NCBI GenBank assembly: GCA_028280405.1
Contig: JANQLW010000039.1
Coordinates: 16,811-80,810, forward strand
Direction of reading: 5' to 3'
From: Bacteroidales bacterium
GTDB lineage: Bacteria; Bacteroidota; Bacteroidia; Bacteroidales; GCA-2711565
Length of the DNA: 64,000 nt
The position numbers and the translations under genes were made by a program. Below the pieces are notes generated by a model. That model was not told the DNA's origin, searched no databases, and saw nothing but the letters and a program-made list of their open reading frames with translations. Positions 51,020 through 61,089 of the stretch are shown here, piece after piece (the stretch's first letter is position 1; each line of letters begins with the position of its first letter).

Positions 51020-52299
51020 TATAAATATTTGACTAAGTTTTCAAGCTGCATTCCCCTGGAGCCTTTGATTAAGATATCCTTATTTTGGACAGGTGAATCT
51101 TTAAGATGTTTTATTAATTCATCCGTTGTTTCAAAAAATGAAAACTCACAATTTTCTTCTTCTTTAAAAGATTTTCCGGCAAAGACCACATCCCTAAAAC
51201 CAAGGTTGCGAACAAGTTCTATTATTTTATAATGTTCTTCTTTACTAAATACTCCCAATTCAAACATATCTCCTAAAATCAGCATAGGATTTTCTTTATC
51301 CATTTGTCTGAAATTTAAAATAGCTTCTTTCATGCTTGAAGGATTTGCATTATAGGCATCCAGAATGATTTCATTATGTTTGGTACTTACAATTTCCGAT
51401 CTTTTGTTTTTAGGAATGTATTCCGAAATTGCTTTGCTGATATCAAATTCATATACTTCAAAATAACTGCCGATACAAATGGCAGCCATTATATTTTCTG
51501 TATTATAAGCTCCAATCAGATTAGATTTAACAGGCATTCCTTCCCATTTTAATTCCACAAAAGGATTGGCTTGTGGATCATTAAAACTACAATCAGCTTG
51601 TTTAAAACCATAGGTATAAGTATTTAATGTAGAGGCATGTTTCATTAATAATGTGTTCTCACTGTTTACGAAAGTAATGCTGCCTTTATGATTGTTAAGG
51701 TATTTGTATAATTCTGTTTTAGCTTGAATAACTCCTTCAAAACTGCCAAAGCCTTCTAAATGTGCTTTACCTATATTGGTGATGATACCGTGTGTGGGAT
51801 GTGCAATGGAACAAAGTTTTTTAATTTCTCCTATATGATTGGCTCCCATTTCTACAATTGCCATTTCATGATCATCATTTATAGACAGAAGAGTTAAAGG
51901 CACTCCGATATGATTATTCAAATTGCCTTGGGTGTATTGTGTATTGTATTTTTTAGATAATACTGCCGTAATAAGTTCTTTGGTTGTTGTTTTACCATTG
52001 CTTCCTGTAATGCCAATTACAGGTATTTTAAACTTATTACGATGATATCTTGCCAATCTTTGTAAAGCTCTTAAAACATCAGGTACATAAAAACAATTCG
52101 GAGTTTTTTTTAAAGCTTCGTCATCAACAACAGCAATGGCACATCCTTTTTTCAGGGCTTCCAAAGCAAAATTGTTTCCATTAAAGCTTTCTCCTTTTAA
52201 AGCAAAAAAGATAGATCCTTCGGGTGTATTCCTGCTATCTGTGGTAATGACCGGATGCTTCTTAAAAAGAGTATATAAATTTTGAATATAAGTACTCAT
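51019..52299 (-). CDS. murF: UDP-MurNAc-tripeptide:D-Ala-D-Ala ligase
   Basis: A 426-residue Mur ligase with D-S-R-N-T-P-E-G near 21-28, the ATP loop G-I-T-G-S-N-G-K-T-T-T-K-E near 95-107, E-M-G-A-N-H-I-G-E-I near 150 and D-A-Y-N-A-N-P-S-S-M-K near 310. It completes the stem peptide. It is missing from the dcw cluster at 6851-22636 and sits instead between gldJ and anmK, an arrangement I know from other Bacteroidota. Confidence 0.94.
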   Translation of the reverse strand: MSTYIQNLYTLFKKHPVITTDSRNTPEGSIFFALKGESFNGNNFALEALKKGCAIAVVDDEALKKTPNCFYVPDVLRALQRLARYHRNKFKIPVIGITGSNGKTTTKELITAVLSKKYNTQYTQGNLNNHIGVPLTLLSINDDHEMAIVEMGANHIGEIKKLCSIAHPTHGIITNIGKAHLEGFGSFEGVIQAKTELYKYLNNHKGSITFVNSENTLLMKHASTLNTYTYGFKQADCSFNDPQANPFVELKWEGMPVKSNLIGAYNTENIMAAICIGSYFEVYEFDISKAISEYIPKNKRSEIVSTKHNEIILDAYNANPSSMKEAILNFRQMDKENPMLILGDMFELGVFSKEEHYKIIELVRNLGFRDVVFAGKSFKEEENCEFSFFETTDELIKHLKDSPVQNKDILIKGSRGMQLENLVKYL

Positions 52300-52363
52300 C
52301 TGCTTTTGTTCTTGTATATGCTAAAGTAAGATTTTTGATTCAATATCCCGGAAATTCAGATGA

Positions 52364-52390
52364 AAAAAAGACATCGAAAAACGATGTATT
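52364..52390 (-). terminator. Terminator of gldJ
   Basis: ACATCG/CGATGT stem with an A-rich loop, and a T-run on the minus strand after the hairpin. Confidence 0.65.
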
Positions 52391-52409
52391 AAAAGTATTT
52401 TATAAAAAG

Positions 52410-53942
52410 TTATTTCTTTTTCGGATTGGTTGTTCCCATTCTGCTCATAGCACATCTGAAGCCAATGCTGTTTGAAGCTTCATCCTGATCCAGGAATCTT
52501 CTTACTCCAGGGCTTAGGTAATAAGCAGGATCTTTCCATGACCCCCCTTTATATACTCTGGCCTTGTCACTAATTAAAGAGTTTACACCATAGATGTACA
52601 TCTTATTGGTGCTTTTGTCCTGAGCAAGCCAGTCATTGGTGATGGATGATCTTTGGTCTCCATCATTATAATTGATATTATTTGCTTTTCTGTAGTTTCT
52701 TCTGTTTCTGTTTTCTTCCTGAGTTACTTCTACATTAATAAGCCTGCCTAAACTATCTTTTTCGGCAACAAAACCTTCAAAATCTCTTTTTTTCACAGTA
52801 AATACATTGCCACGATGAGGGCTATAATCGGCAACATCTTCAAAAGATAAAGGACGATAAACATCCTGAACCCATTCACTCACATTGCCGGCCATATTAT
52901 ATAAACCATAATCATTGGGCCAATAGGATCCTGTAGGTGCAGTAATATCAGCTCCATCATTTAAGCTGCCGGCTATACCCATATAATCACCCTGTCCACG
53001 TTTGAAGTTTGCAACAAATGCCCCTTTGTATTTTCTATCCTTATTGCGAATATGATTTCCATTCCATGGGTAAGTTTTGCGATCTTTTATACGCTCTCTT
53101 TCTGAATTTCCAATGAGTCCTAATGCAGCATATTCCCATTCTGCTTCAGTAGGTAAACGATAGCTTGGCAATAAAATACCATCTTCCCAGCCTACTCTTT
53201 TACGGCCGGTACTATCCGCTGCTAATTCTTGATTATTTCTTTTCCTTCTTTTGAATAAACCTTTTTTCTCTTCAGTAACAGGCAGCCCATCATATTGTCC
53301 GGCTAAGTATGCTTCTGTATTAAAATTATTTTCATTTTTTTGGTTAGGATCCCATGCAATAACACCTGCTTCAACCAATAACCTTTCATTCACACGATCT
53401 GTTCTCCATTTGCAATACTCAGTTGCTTGTGTCCATGAAACACCTACTACCGGATAATTATGATAAGATGGGTGTCGTAAATACATTTCAACCAAAGGTT
53501 CATTATAAGCCAATTGCTCTCTCCAAACTAGTGTATCCGGCAGGGCTCTCTGGTATACTTCCGGATAGTCTTCTCCAAAAACCCTTTTGATCCAATGTAG
53601 ATATTCCAGATAATCTAAATTACTAACCTCTCTTTCGTCAATGTAAAAAGAGGGCACTGTCACCTTTCTGGGCTGATTGTTCCAGTCTTTTAACATATCT
53701 TCCTGAGTTGCACCCATCACAAAAGTACCTCCTTCAATAAATACAAGTCCGGGGCCGGTTTCCTGTTCTACGATATCAGTTACCTCAAAGCCTCCGTTTT
53801 CAGGGTTGTTGTATTCCCAACCAGTACTATGGCTTACTTTGCCGCCTCCACTTTTCTTTTTTAATTCCTTATTACATGAAGTAAATGCTGTAATAAGCAT
53901 TAATACTAAAAGTACCTGAAAATATCTGTTGTTTATTGACAT
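52410..53942 (-). CDS. gldJ: Gliding motility/T9SS lipoprotein GldJ
   Basis: A 510-residue lipoprotein with a lipobox ending at Cys23 (A-F-T-S-C). S-T-G-W-E-Y-N-N-P-E-N-G-G-F near 39-52 and G-P-G-L-V-F-I-E-G-G-T-F-V-M-G near 63-77 begin a formylglycine-generating-enzyme (SUMF1) fold, which ends with S-I-G-F-R-C-A-M-S. The start of the mature part and the paralogue pattern point to GldJ rather than GldK. GldJ is required for gliding and stabilises T9SS components in flavobacteria. Large insertions of charged residues lie within the fold. Confidence 0.85.
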   Translation of the reverse strand: MSINNRYFQVLLVLMLITAFTSCNKELKKKSGGGKVSHSTGWEYNNPENGGFEVTDIVEQETGPGLVFIEGGTFVMGATQEDMLKDWNNQPRKVTVPSFYIDEREVSNLDYLEYLHWIKRVFGEDYPEVYQRALPDTLVWREQLAYNEPLVEMYLRHPSYHNYPVVGVSWTQATEYCKWRTDRVNERLLVEAGVIAWDPNQKNENNFNTEAYLAGQYDGLPVTEEKKGLFKRRKRNNQELAADSTGRKRVGWEDGILLPSYRLPTEAEWEYAALGLIGNSERERIKDRKTYPWNGNHIRNKDRKYKGAFVANFKRGQGDYMGIAGSLNDGADITAPTGSYWPNDYGLYNMAGNVSEWVQDVYRPLSFEDVADYSPHRGNVFTVKKRDFEGFVAEKDSLGRLINVEVTQEENRNRRNYRKANNINYNDGDQRSSITNDWLAQDKSTNKMYIYGVNSLISDKARVYKGGSWKDPAYYLSPGVRRFLDQDEASNSIGFRCAMSRMGTTNPKKK

Positions 53943-54173
53943 TGTACAATGAATTGATTATTCGTAATTCTAATAACTCTAAAACCAGTTAATTATTGTT
54001 TTCAAAGCAGACTATTAAATGTCAGCGATTTTGAATTAATACAATTATACGAACAATTTTTTATTTGGTTTAGCTTTTTGAAAATTGTTTTAATGATTTG
54101 TATGTTAATATCTGATTAAACAAATTCTGATATTTTATATTAATTTAGTTTGTTCATTCGGAAAAGATAGCAT

Positions 54174-57100
54174 ATGAGAGCCAAATTTATTTTCCTGTTT
54201 TTCTTAATTGGGATTTCTACATTCATTTATGCTGAAAAAAAGTATGAAAGAATGTTGAAATGGGAGAATAATAGTGCCGGCAAACTCGATTTTGAAAATG
54301 CAATATTCCCTGATAATAGTGATATCCCATATTATTTTGAGAAAATAGAAATAGCTGATGAATATGGAATTAAGGCTGTTAGAATTATAAATCCGGTATA
54401 TGAGGCTGTATCCGATTCTTTATTATTCCCTGCTCTTATTGCATCATTGGAAGATGAAATCCAATTTGAATATGATGTAATAATTGAACAAAAAAAACAA
54501 TTTGTTCAAATTAGCCTTTTCCCATTTAAGAGGTCAAAAACATCAAGTGTCTGCTTAAGATTAAAATCATTTGATCTTATTATTGAAAATGAGTTGTCAG
54601 ATGTGAAGACAAATGCAGAGTTGAAAAATATTCAAAATTCTGTTTTAGCAAGCGGAACCTGGTATAAGATAAAAGTCGAAGAAACCGGCATTTTTAAAAT
54701 AGATTATAATATGATGCAGGAAATGGGCTTTGATATGGCTACTTTAGATCCAAGAAACCTGAGATTGTATGGCAATGGGGGAGGTATGATCTCTGAAGAG
54801 AACCCGGAAGTTCAACAGGATGACTTATTGGAAAATGCAATATATATTAAAGGAGAAGAAGACGGGAGTTTTGATCAGGGTGATTATATATTGTTTTATG
54901 GTGAATCTCCTCATCAATGGGAATACTCACAAACGGAAAAGTCATTCAAACATCAATATCATGCCTATTCAGACTTTACCTTTTATTTTATTAGCCCTGG
55001 ATCGGAAAGGGGAAAAAGAATTGAAACGATTTCCCATAATACGAATACATATACTCAGCTTATCACTGATTTTGCAGATCATGATTTTTATGAAAAAGAT
55101 GAGCGAAACTTAATAAACTCCGGAAGAACCTGGTATGGTGAAGTGTTTGATGTAGATACTGAGCATGAATTTGATTTTGAATTTTCAGATGTTTTGGATA
55201 CAAAAGATATTCAACTTACCATTGATGTAGCAGCCAGGTCATCTTCTAATAGTACTTTTAATATTGAATTAAACAATCAGTTTGTCGGAGATGTTTCGGT
55301 AAGTGGGATCAATTTTAATAGTTCATACCCTCCTTATGCAAGAACATCGGTTAAAAAATTTGAATTGAATTCAAGTGATGAGTTATTGAACCTAAAACTG
55401 AAATATCACAAACCGAATACTTCTTCTATTGGCTGGCTTAATTATATTGAAATTCAACTTTGGAGAAATTTGATTTATCGGGGCGGACAATTATCTTTTA
55501 GAAATCCGGAATATTTTAACCAATCCGGATTGAAGTTTGAAATTGAAAAACGATCGGATTTTGATCATTTCTGGGATGTAAGTGATCTTCAAAATATTAA
55601 ATCTGTAAGTTATTTTGAACAAGGTCAAAAGATATCCTTTATTCGTGAAAATGGTGGCGAGCACGAATATATCATAGCTGATGAGAATTCGTATAAAACA
55701 CCGGAAGTTGCAGGACCGGTAAATAATCAAAACTATCATGCGATTAATCCGGTGGATTTGATCATTGTGAGTTCACCAGAATTTTTTTCAGAAGCTATTC
55801 GCTTAGGAAATTTTCACGAACAGGAAGGATTGACTTATTGTTTAGTTGAACCCCAAAAACTTTATAATGAATTTTCTTCCGGTGCTCCGGATGTAGGAGC
55901 CATAAGAAATTTTGTTCGTTATTTATATCAAAAGGCTGAAAAAGGGCAGGAACCAAAATACTTGCTATTGTTTGGAGACGCCTCTTTTGACTATAAAGAC
56001 AGAATAGAGAATAATTCGAACCTGGTTCCTACCTGGGAGTCGAAGAACGGAGTTAATATTACTCAATCTTTTATGTCTGATGATTTTTTTGGCTTACTGG
56101 ATGTTGGTGAAGGTAAGGATTTGAAAGGAGGGCTGGATATTGGAATCGGGAGGTTGCCTGTTGCAGATCTTGATGAAGCAAAAGCTGTCGTTGATAAAAT
56201 AATTGACTATTCTTCAAATAGCCCATCAGTTATGGGGCCGTGGAGAAATAAAGTTTGTTTTGTGGGAGATGATCAGGATTATAATGCTTACGTATCTGAT
56301 TCGGAGTCAATTTCTGAAGAACTAAAAAAATTGTGCCCGAATGCTGATATTCAAAAAATATATTTTGATGCCTATCCTCAAATATCTACTCCGGGGGGAG
56401 AAAGGTATCCTGAAGTGAACAAAGCCATAAATAAGACTGTTGAAAAAGGAGCTTTAATCATTAATTATATTGGCCATGGAGGTGAAACAGGATGGGCTCA
56501 TGAACGTGTGCTGGAATTATCGGATATTAATTCATGGAACAATAAGGATAAGCTTCCAATATTCATTACAGCAACCTGTGAGTTTACACGCCTGGATGAT
56601 CCTGTACGTAAATCGGCCGGAGAATATGTTTTGACAAACCCCAATGGAGGAGGAATTGCTTTATTAACTACTACCAGAGCTACCAGTTCAGGAGGTAATT
56701 TTCAGTTAAACAAAAATGTTATCAATGCTATTTTTAAAAATTTCAGTCAAAGCAGTAAGCGATTAGGGGATGTGATTCTTAAATCTAAAAATGCGATTGG
56801 TAATACCATTAACGGACAAAAATTCGTTTTAGTGGGTGACCCTGCCATGAAAATTGCCTTGCCGGGTGATAGTCTTGCTGTATTAAAAATCAATAATAAA
56901 GCAATAAGTATACAAACAGATACTCTTAAAGCTCTTTCTGCAATTACAATTCAGGGTTCGGTCTTTAACTCGGAAGGGGTTAAACTTCCTGGTTATAATG
57001 GTACGCTTTATCCTGTTATTTATGATAAACCAACAACATACAGAACCCTTGCTCAGAATGCTACAAGTTTTGAGTATGATTTTAAAATGTACAATAATGT

Positions 57101-57932
57101 GTTGTATAATGGAGAAATAAGTGTGCAAAATGGAGATTTTAGCTTTTCCTTTATTGTCCCCAGGGATATTGCATACAATTATGATTTTGGAAAGATCAGT
57201 TTGTATTCAAAAAGTGAAGCAGGTGACGCATGGGGCTCATTTAGTAAAATTATTGTAGGAGGTTTTGATGAATCAGCAGTGGATGATGGTAAAGGGCCGG
57301 AAATTGAAGTTTATCTGAATGACCATAATTTTTCTTCAGGTGATCAGGTTCCTGCAAAATCTGTACTTTATGCCAGAATAAGCGATGAAAGTGGGATTAA
57401 TACCATAGGTTCAGGTATTGGACACGATATTGTTGCTGTAATTAATGATGAAACTTCAAAACCAATCGTTTTAAATGATTTCTTTAAATCAGACCTGAAT
57501 AGTTATAAGAGTGGTAGCATTAGTTATGAACTGGATAAACTTGAAAACGGAGTACATTCTCTAAAATTAAAGGCATGGGATGTTTTCAATAATTCCAATA
57601 GTAAAACGATTGATTTTATTGTAGCGGGTTCTGATGAGTTTTTGATTACTTCATTAAAGAATTTTCCTAATCCATTTATAAATGAAACAACTTTTCAATT
57701 TCAGCTTAATAGGGAATATTCAAGCCTTTATGTTGAAATACAAATCTACAATTTAGAGGGAAAACGCTTAAAAGTAATCTCAAAATCAGATATAAATAAT
57801 AGCCGGATTATATGGGATGGAAAAACTGATAATGATCGTAAACTTGATCCGGGAATTTACGTATACAAAATTTTAATTAAATTAAGTAGTGGTGAAACTG
57901 CTGAAAAACAAGGAAAACTTTTAATTATTTAA
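54174..57932 (+). CDS. porU: T9SS C-terminal signal peptidase/sortase PorU
   Basis: A 1252-residue protein with a signal peptide (1-20) and a gingipain-like C25 peptidase domain in the middle (about 530-880). The domain includes I-G-R-L-P-V, N-Y-I-G-H-G-G-E with His768 and T-A-T-C-E-F-T with Cys802. A C-terminal T9SS-like beta domain begins N-F-P-N-P-F and ends G-I-Y-V-Y-K-I-L. PorU removes sorting domains and attaches cargo to lipopolysaccharide at the cell surface. porV follows, the usual pair. In P. gingivalis the sorting domain of PorU itself is kept. Confidence 0.92.
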   Translation: MRAKFIFLFFLIGISTFIYAEKKYERMLKWENNSAGKLDFENAIFPDNSDIPYYFEKIEIADEYGIKAVRIINPVYEAVSDSLLFPALIASLEDEIQFEYDVIIEQKKQFVQISLFPFKRSKTSSVCLRLKSFDLIIENELSDVKTNAELKNIQNSVLASGTWYKIKVEETGIFKIDYNMMQEMGFDMATLDPRNLRLYGNGGGMISEENPEVQQDDLLENAIYIKGEEDGSFDQGDYILFYGESPHQWEYSQTEKSFKHQYHAYSDFTFYFISPGSERGKRIETISHNTNTYTQLITDFADHDFYEKDERNLINSGRTWYGEVFDVDTEHEFDFEFSDVLDTKDIQLTIDVAARSSSNSTFNIELNNQFVGDVSVSGINFNSSYPPYARTSVKKFELNSSDELLNLKLKYHKPNTSSIGWLNYIEIQLWRNLIYRGGQLSFRNPEYFNQSGLKFEIEKRSDFDHFWDVSDLQNIKSVSYFEQGQKISFIRENGGEHEYIIADENSYKTPEVAGPVNNQNYHAINPVDLIIVSSPEFFSEAIRLGNFHEQEGLTYCLVEPQKLYNEFSSGAPDVGAIRNFVRYLYQKAEKGQEPKYLLLFGDASFDYKDRIENNSNLVPTWESKNGVNITQSFMSDDFFGLLDVGEGKDLKGGLDIGIGRLPVADLDEAKAVVDKIIDYSSNSPSVMGPWRNKVCFVGDDQDYNAYVSDSESISEELKKLCPNADIQKIYFDAYPQISTPGGERYPEVNKAINKTVEKGALIINYIGHGGETGWAHERVLELSDINSWNNKDKLPIFITATCEFTRLDDPVRKSAGEYVLTNPNGGGIALLTTTRATSSGGNFQLNKNVINAIFKNFSQSSKRLGDVILKSKNAIGNTINGQKFVLVGDPAMKIALPGDSLAVLKINNKAISIQTDTLKALSAITIQGSVFNSEGVKLPGYNGTLYPVIYDKPTTYRTLAQNATSFEYDFKMYNNVLYNGEISVQNGDFSFSFIVPRDIAYNYDFGKISLYSKSEAGDAWGSFSKIIVGGFDESAVDDGKGPEIEVYLNDHNFSSGDQVPAKSVLYARISDESGINTIGSGIGHDIVAVINDETSKPIVLNDFFKSDLNSYKSGSISYELDKLENGVHSLKLKAWDVFNNSNSKTIDFIVAGSDEFLITSLKNFPNPFINETTFQFQLNREYSSLYVEIQIYNLEGKRLKVISKSDINNSRIIWDGKTDNDRKLDPGIYVYKILIKLSSGETAEKQGKLLII

Positions 57933-57961
57933 GATAAGCAATATTATACTGTTTATTTCGT

Positions 57962-57969
57962 TAAATTTG
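57962..57969 (+). promoter_or_regulatory. Possible separate porV promoter (-7)
   Basis: TAAATTTG matches TAnnTTTG, 22-29 bases before the porV start codon, although porU lies directly upstream. Confidence 0.35.
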
Positions 57970-57990
57970 CTTAGAACAATTTTAATGATT

Positions 57991-59172
57991 ATGAATAAAA
58001 AATTAATAGTATTCGTTCTGATCGGGATTTTTCTTTTTAATAATGCTGAATCCCAGAATGTTAATCCGTTAGGACAAAATGTAGTAAATGTGATTTCAAC
58101 AGGAGTTCCGTTTTTGATGATTGCTCCTGATGCACGTGCCGGTGCTATGGGCGATGCAGGTGTAGCTTCAAGCCCTGATGTGTATTCTATGCATTGGAAT
58201 CCCGCAAAATATGCTTTTATTGAAAATGATATGGGTGTGGGTATTTCCTATAGCCCCTGGTTAAAGAATTTGATTCCGGATATCAACCTGTATAGTTTGA
58301 ATTTTTATAAAAGAATTGATGATGAACAAACATTTGCAACATCTTTAATGTATTTTTCTTTAGGAAATGTGAATTTCACGGATAATCATGGAATCGAAAC
58401 AGGTATATTTAACCCGAATGAGTTTAGTTTTGATGTTGCTTACGCAAGAAAGCTTTCCGAGAATTTTTCTGCCTCGATTGCCATAAGGTTTATTTACTCT
58501 GACCTTACACAGGGACAAATTGTAAGTGGTGTTGAAACGAAAGCAGGAACCTCAATTGCTGCTGATTTAGCCCTTTACTGGTATAAAGATATCATGTTGG
58601 GAAGAACCAATGGTAAATTTGCTTTTGGAGTTAATATATCGAATATAGGTTCTAAAATTTCTTATTCCAGTGCTGCCAATAAAGAGTTTTTACCTACTAA
58701 CTTAAGATTCGGACCTTCCTTAATGCTGGAGCTTGACAGGTATAATACAATAACATTTATGATTGATTTTAATAAACTGTTAGTTCCTTCTCCACCAATA
58801 TATGACGAAATAACGGGTGAGATTATAAAAGGGAAAGATCCAAATGTTTCTGTACCTAAAGGTATTTTTCAGTCGTTTTTTGATGCACCCGGAGGATTTA
58901 GTGAAGAGTTAAAAGAATTCCAGCTTAGTTTTGGTGCAGAATACTGGTATGATAAACAATTTGCACTTCGTGCCGGATATTTCTATGAAAATGCCTTGAA
59001 AGGAAATCGTAAGTTCTTCACTGTTGGTGCAGGTTTAAAGTATAATGTGTTTGGTTTGGATTTTTCTTATCTGATCCCTACTCAGCAACAACATCCTTTG
59101 GAAAACACACTTAGATTTTCTTTATTATTTGATTTCGGAGCTCCATCCAAAGGTTTCAGAAGAAATTATTAA
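57991..59172 (+). CDS. porV: T9SS outer-membrane protein PorV (LptO)
   Basis: A 393-residue FadL-like beta-barrel with a signal peptide (cleavage near A-E-S-Q). The PorV signature P-F-L-M-I-A-P-D-A-R-A-G-A-M-G-D-A-G-V-A follows the mature N-terminus, then M-H-W-N-P-A-K and a C-terminal strand T-L-R-F-S-L-L-F-D-F. PorV carries cargo from the translocon to the PorU attachment complex. The ATG at 57991 is preferred over the TTG at 57967. Confidence 0.93.
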   Translation: MNKKLIVFVLIGIFLFNNAESQNVNPLGQNVVNVISTGVPFLMIAPDARAGAMGDAGVASSPDVYSMHWNPAKYAFIENDMGVGISYSPWLKNLIPDINLYSLNFYKRIDDEQTFATSLMYFSLGNVNFTDNHGIETGIFNPNEFSFDVAYARKLSENFSASIAIRFIYSDLTQGQIVSGVETKAGTSIAADLALYWYKDIMLGRTNGKFAFGVNISNIGSKISYSSAANKEFLPTNLRFGPSLMLELDRYNTITFMIDFNKLLVPSPPIYDEITGEIIKGKDPNVSVPKGIFQSFFDAPGGFSEELKEFQLSFGAEYWYDKQFALRAGYFYENALKGNRKFFTVGAGLKYNVFGLDFSYLIPTQQQHPLENTLRFSLLFDFGAPSKGFRRNY

Positions 59173-59174
59173 TC

Positions 59175-59654
59175 ATGAATTTCAGGCTTGGGTTCGGGTA
59201 TGATGTCCATCTGTTAGAAGAAGGATATGAACTTATAATAGGTGGAATCAATGTTCCTTTTGAAAAAGGTGCTGTAGGCCATTCTGATGCAGATGTTCTG
59301 ATTCATGCGATTTGTGATGCCTTGCTTGGGGCTTCCGGATTGGGTGATATTGGAAAGCATTTCCCGGATACGGATGCAGAGTTTAAGAATATTGATTCTG
59401 CAATATTATTAAAAAGAGTTGTAGAGTTATTGGATCGTAAAAATTTAAAAATTGGGAATATAGATGCTACGATTTGTCTGGAGGCTCCTAAAGTAGCTCC
59501 ATATATAGAAAGTATGAGGGAAAAGCTGGCCTTGATTATGAATCTTGAATTGGATGATGTTTCTGTGAAAGCTACTACAACTGAAAAACTCGGATTTGTA
59601 GGAGAAGGAAAAGGAATCTCGGCTTATGCCGTAGCTTTAATTGAAAAAAATTAA
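59175..59654 (+). CDS. ispF: 2-C-methyl-D-erythritol 2,4-cyclodiphosphate synthase
   Basis: A 159-residue enzyme of normal length with R-L-G-F-G-Y-D-V-H-L-L near 4-14 (metal ligands Asp10, His12), G-H-S-D-A-D-V-L-I-H-A near 36-46, G-D-I-G-K-H-F-P-D-T-D and K-A-T-T-T-E-K-L-G-F near 136. It performs the fifth step of the MEP isoprenoid pathway. It starts two bases after porV and ends directly against the convergent helicase gene. Confidence 0.95.
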   Translation: MNFRLGFGYDVHLLEEGYELIIGGINVPFEKGAVGHSDADVLIHAICDALLGASGLGDIGKHFPDTDAEFKNIDSAILLKRVVELLDRKNLKIGNIDATICLEAPKVAPYIESMREKLALIMNLELDDVSVKATTTEKLGFVGEGKGISAYAVALIEKN

Positions 59655-61079
59655 CTATTCAAAAAACTGTTCCGGGAAATTCACCAGATAAAGCTGATCA
59701 TTGGATCGGGTAACGGCAGTATACATCCATCTTAAAAATTCCTTATTCAGCATATTCTCATTAAAATAAGCCTGGTCTATAAATACTTGTTCCCATTGTC
59801 CTCCCTGAGTTTTATGACAAGTTAATGCATAAGAGAATTTTACCTGTAAAGCATTAAAATAAGGATTCTCTTTAACCAGCTTAAGCCTCTTGCTTCTGTT
59901 TTTAATATCCTCATAATCCTTCAAAACCTCTTCATATAGTTTGTTGCTTTCGGATTGTGATAAGGTCGGAGTTTCAGCCATTAAAGTATCCATTAGAATT
60001 TTTACATCTATTTCCTTTTCATCCGGATAGTCGAGTAAACGTATACTGATGTCGGCAAAACGAAAGCCATACATTTCTTCTATTTTATTGATCCTGTTAA
60101 TTTCGACAATATCTCCGTTTGCAATAAAACCGGCCATTGAATCTTTTGGTAGCCAGTGATAGTTGTTTTTTACAACCATCAATAAATCCCCGGAAGATAA
60201 TTCTTCTTCTTTATAAAGGATCCTGGACCTTATTTGTTGATTATAAATATTTGCACGCTTATTTGACCTCGTAATAATAACCGTACAATCGGTTCCAAAA
60301 TTAGAATAAGAATGATCTAAAGCATCTTCAAGCTCGGAACCATCAATTCTTTTTATATCATTAAACTTCTTTATTGAAAAGAATGGCAAATGATAACTTT
60401 CATTGGAGATCTTTCTTCTTAGTTCAGTTGCATTAGCTAAAATTCCTGAGGTTTCTGATTGCCGGACTACGTCTGTTAGTTCAAAAGAGGATAAATTCAT
60501 TCCAAAACTATTTCTCAGATATTCTTCTTCAAGTGCCGGACTGATTTCCAAACCTACAGGAGGCAGTTGGGCGGAATCTCCAATAAGAATTAATTTGCAA
60601 TTGCCGTCATTATTATAGACAAAATTGAATAGGTCTTCAAGCAGGCTTCTTGCATTCAAAAACCCATTGTTTTGAAGTCCGTCCGGGATCATAGAAGCTT
60701 CATCCACAATAAATATTGTGTTTTTATATTTGTTCTGACGCAGGGACATCCGGAAATTCCCTTCTTGGTCAGCAGAGGAATAATAAAGGAAGCGGTGAAT
60801 GGTATAAGCTTTTTTGCCGGAATAGGCCGAAAGAACTTTAGCCGCTCTGCCGGTAGGTGCCAGTAAGACAGATTTCTTTCCGGTTTCCGGCAATATTTTT
60901 ACCAAAGAACTTATTAAAGTTGTTTTCCCGGTTCCTGCATACCCTTTTAAAAGAAACATACTTAACCGGTCTTTATCCTGGATAAAACCGGATAATCTGG
61001 AAATGAGTTTATGCTGGCCGGTGGTAGGCTCGTAAGGGAAACTATTTTTAAATACTGAGATGAGTTTGTTTAAATCCAT
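59655..61079 (-). CDS. RecD-like superfamily 1 DNA helicase
   Basis: A 474-residue SF1 helicase. Walker A is G-Y-A-G-T-G-K-T-T at about 46-54, Walker B I-V-D-E-A-S-M near 126, followed by L-I-G-D-S-A-Q-L-P-P-V and the C-terminal UvrD/RecD block S-Y-A-L-T-C-H-K-T-Q-G-G-Q-W near 415. This is the compact RecD2-like/Dda-like form (about 470 residues) common in Bacteroidota, without RecB or RecC nearby. The ATG at 61079 is preferred; the open frame extends to 61112 and would overlap tamL. Confidence 0.87.
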   Translation of the reverse strand: MDLNKLISVFKNSFPYEPTTGQHKLISRLSGFIQDKDRLSMFLLKGYAGTGKTTLISSLVKILPETGKKSVLLAPTGRAAKVLSAYSGKKAYTIHRFLYYSSADQEGNFRMSLRQNKYKNTIFIVDEASMIPDGLQNNGFLNARSLLEDLFNFVYNNDGNCKLILIGDSAQLPPVGLEISPALEEEYLRNSFGMNLSSFELTDVVRQSETSGILANATELRRKISNESYHLPFFSIKKFNDIKRIDGSELEDALDHSYSNFGTDCTVIITRSNKRANIYNQQIRSRILYKEEELSSGDLLMVVKNNYHWLPKDSMAGFIANGDIVEINRINKIEEMYGFRFADISIRLLDYPDEKEIDVKILMDTLMAETPTLSQSESNKLYEEVLKDYEDIKNRSKRLKLVKENPYFNALQVKFSYALTCHKTQGGQWEQVFIDQAYFNENMLNKEFLRWMYTAVTRSNDQLYLVNFPEQFFE

Positions 61080-61089
61080 TATTTTGAAT

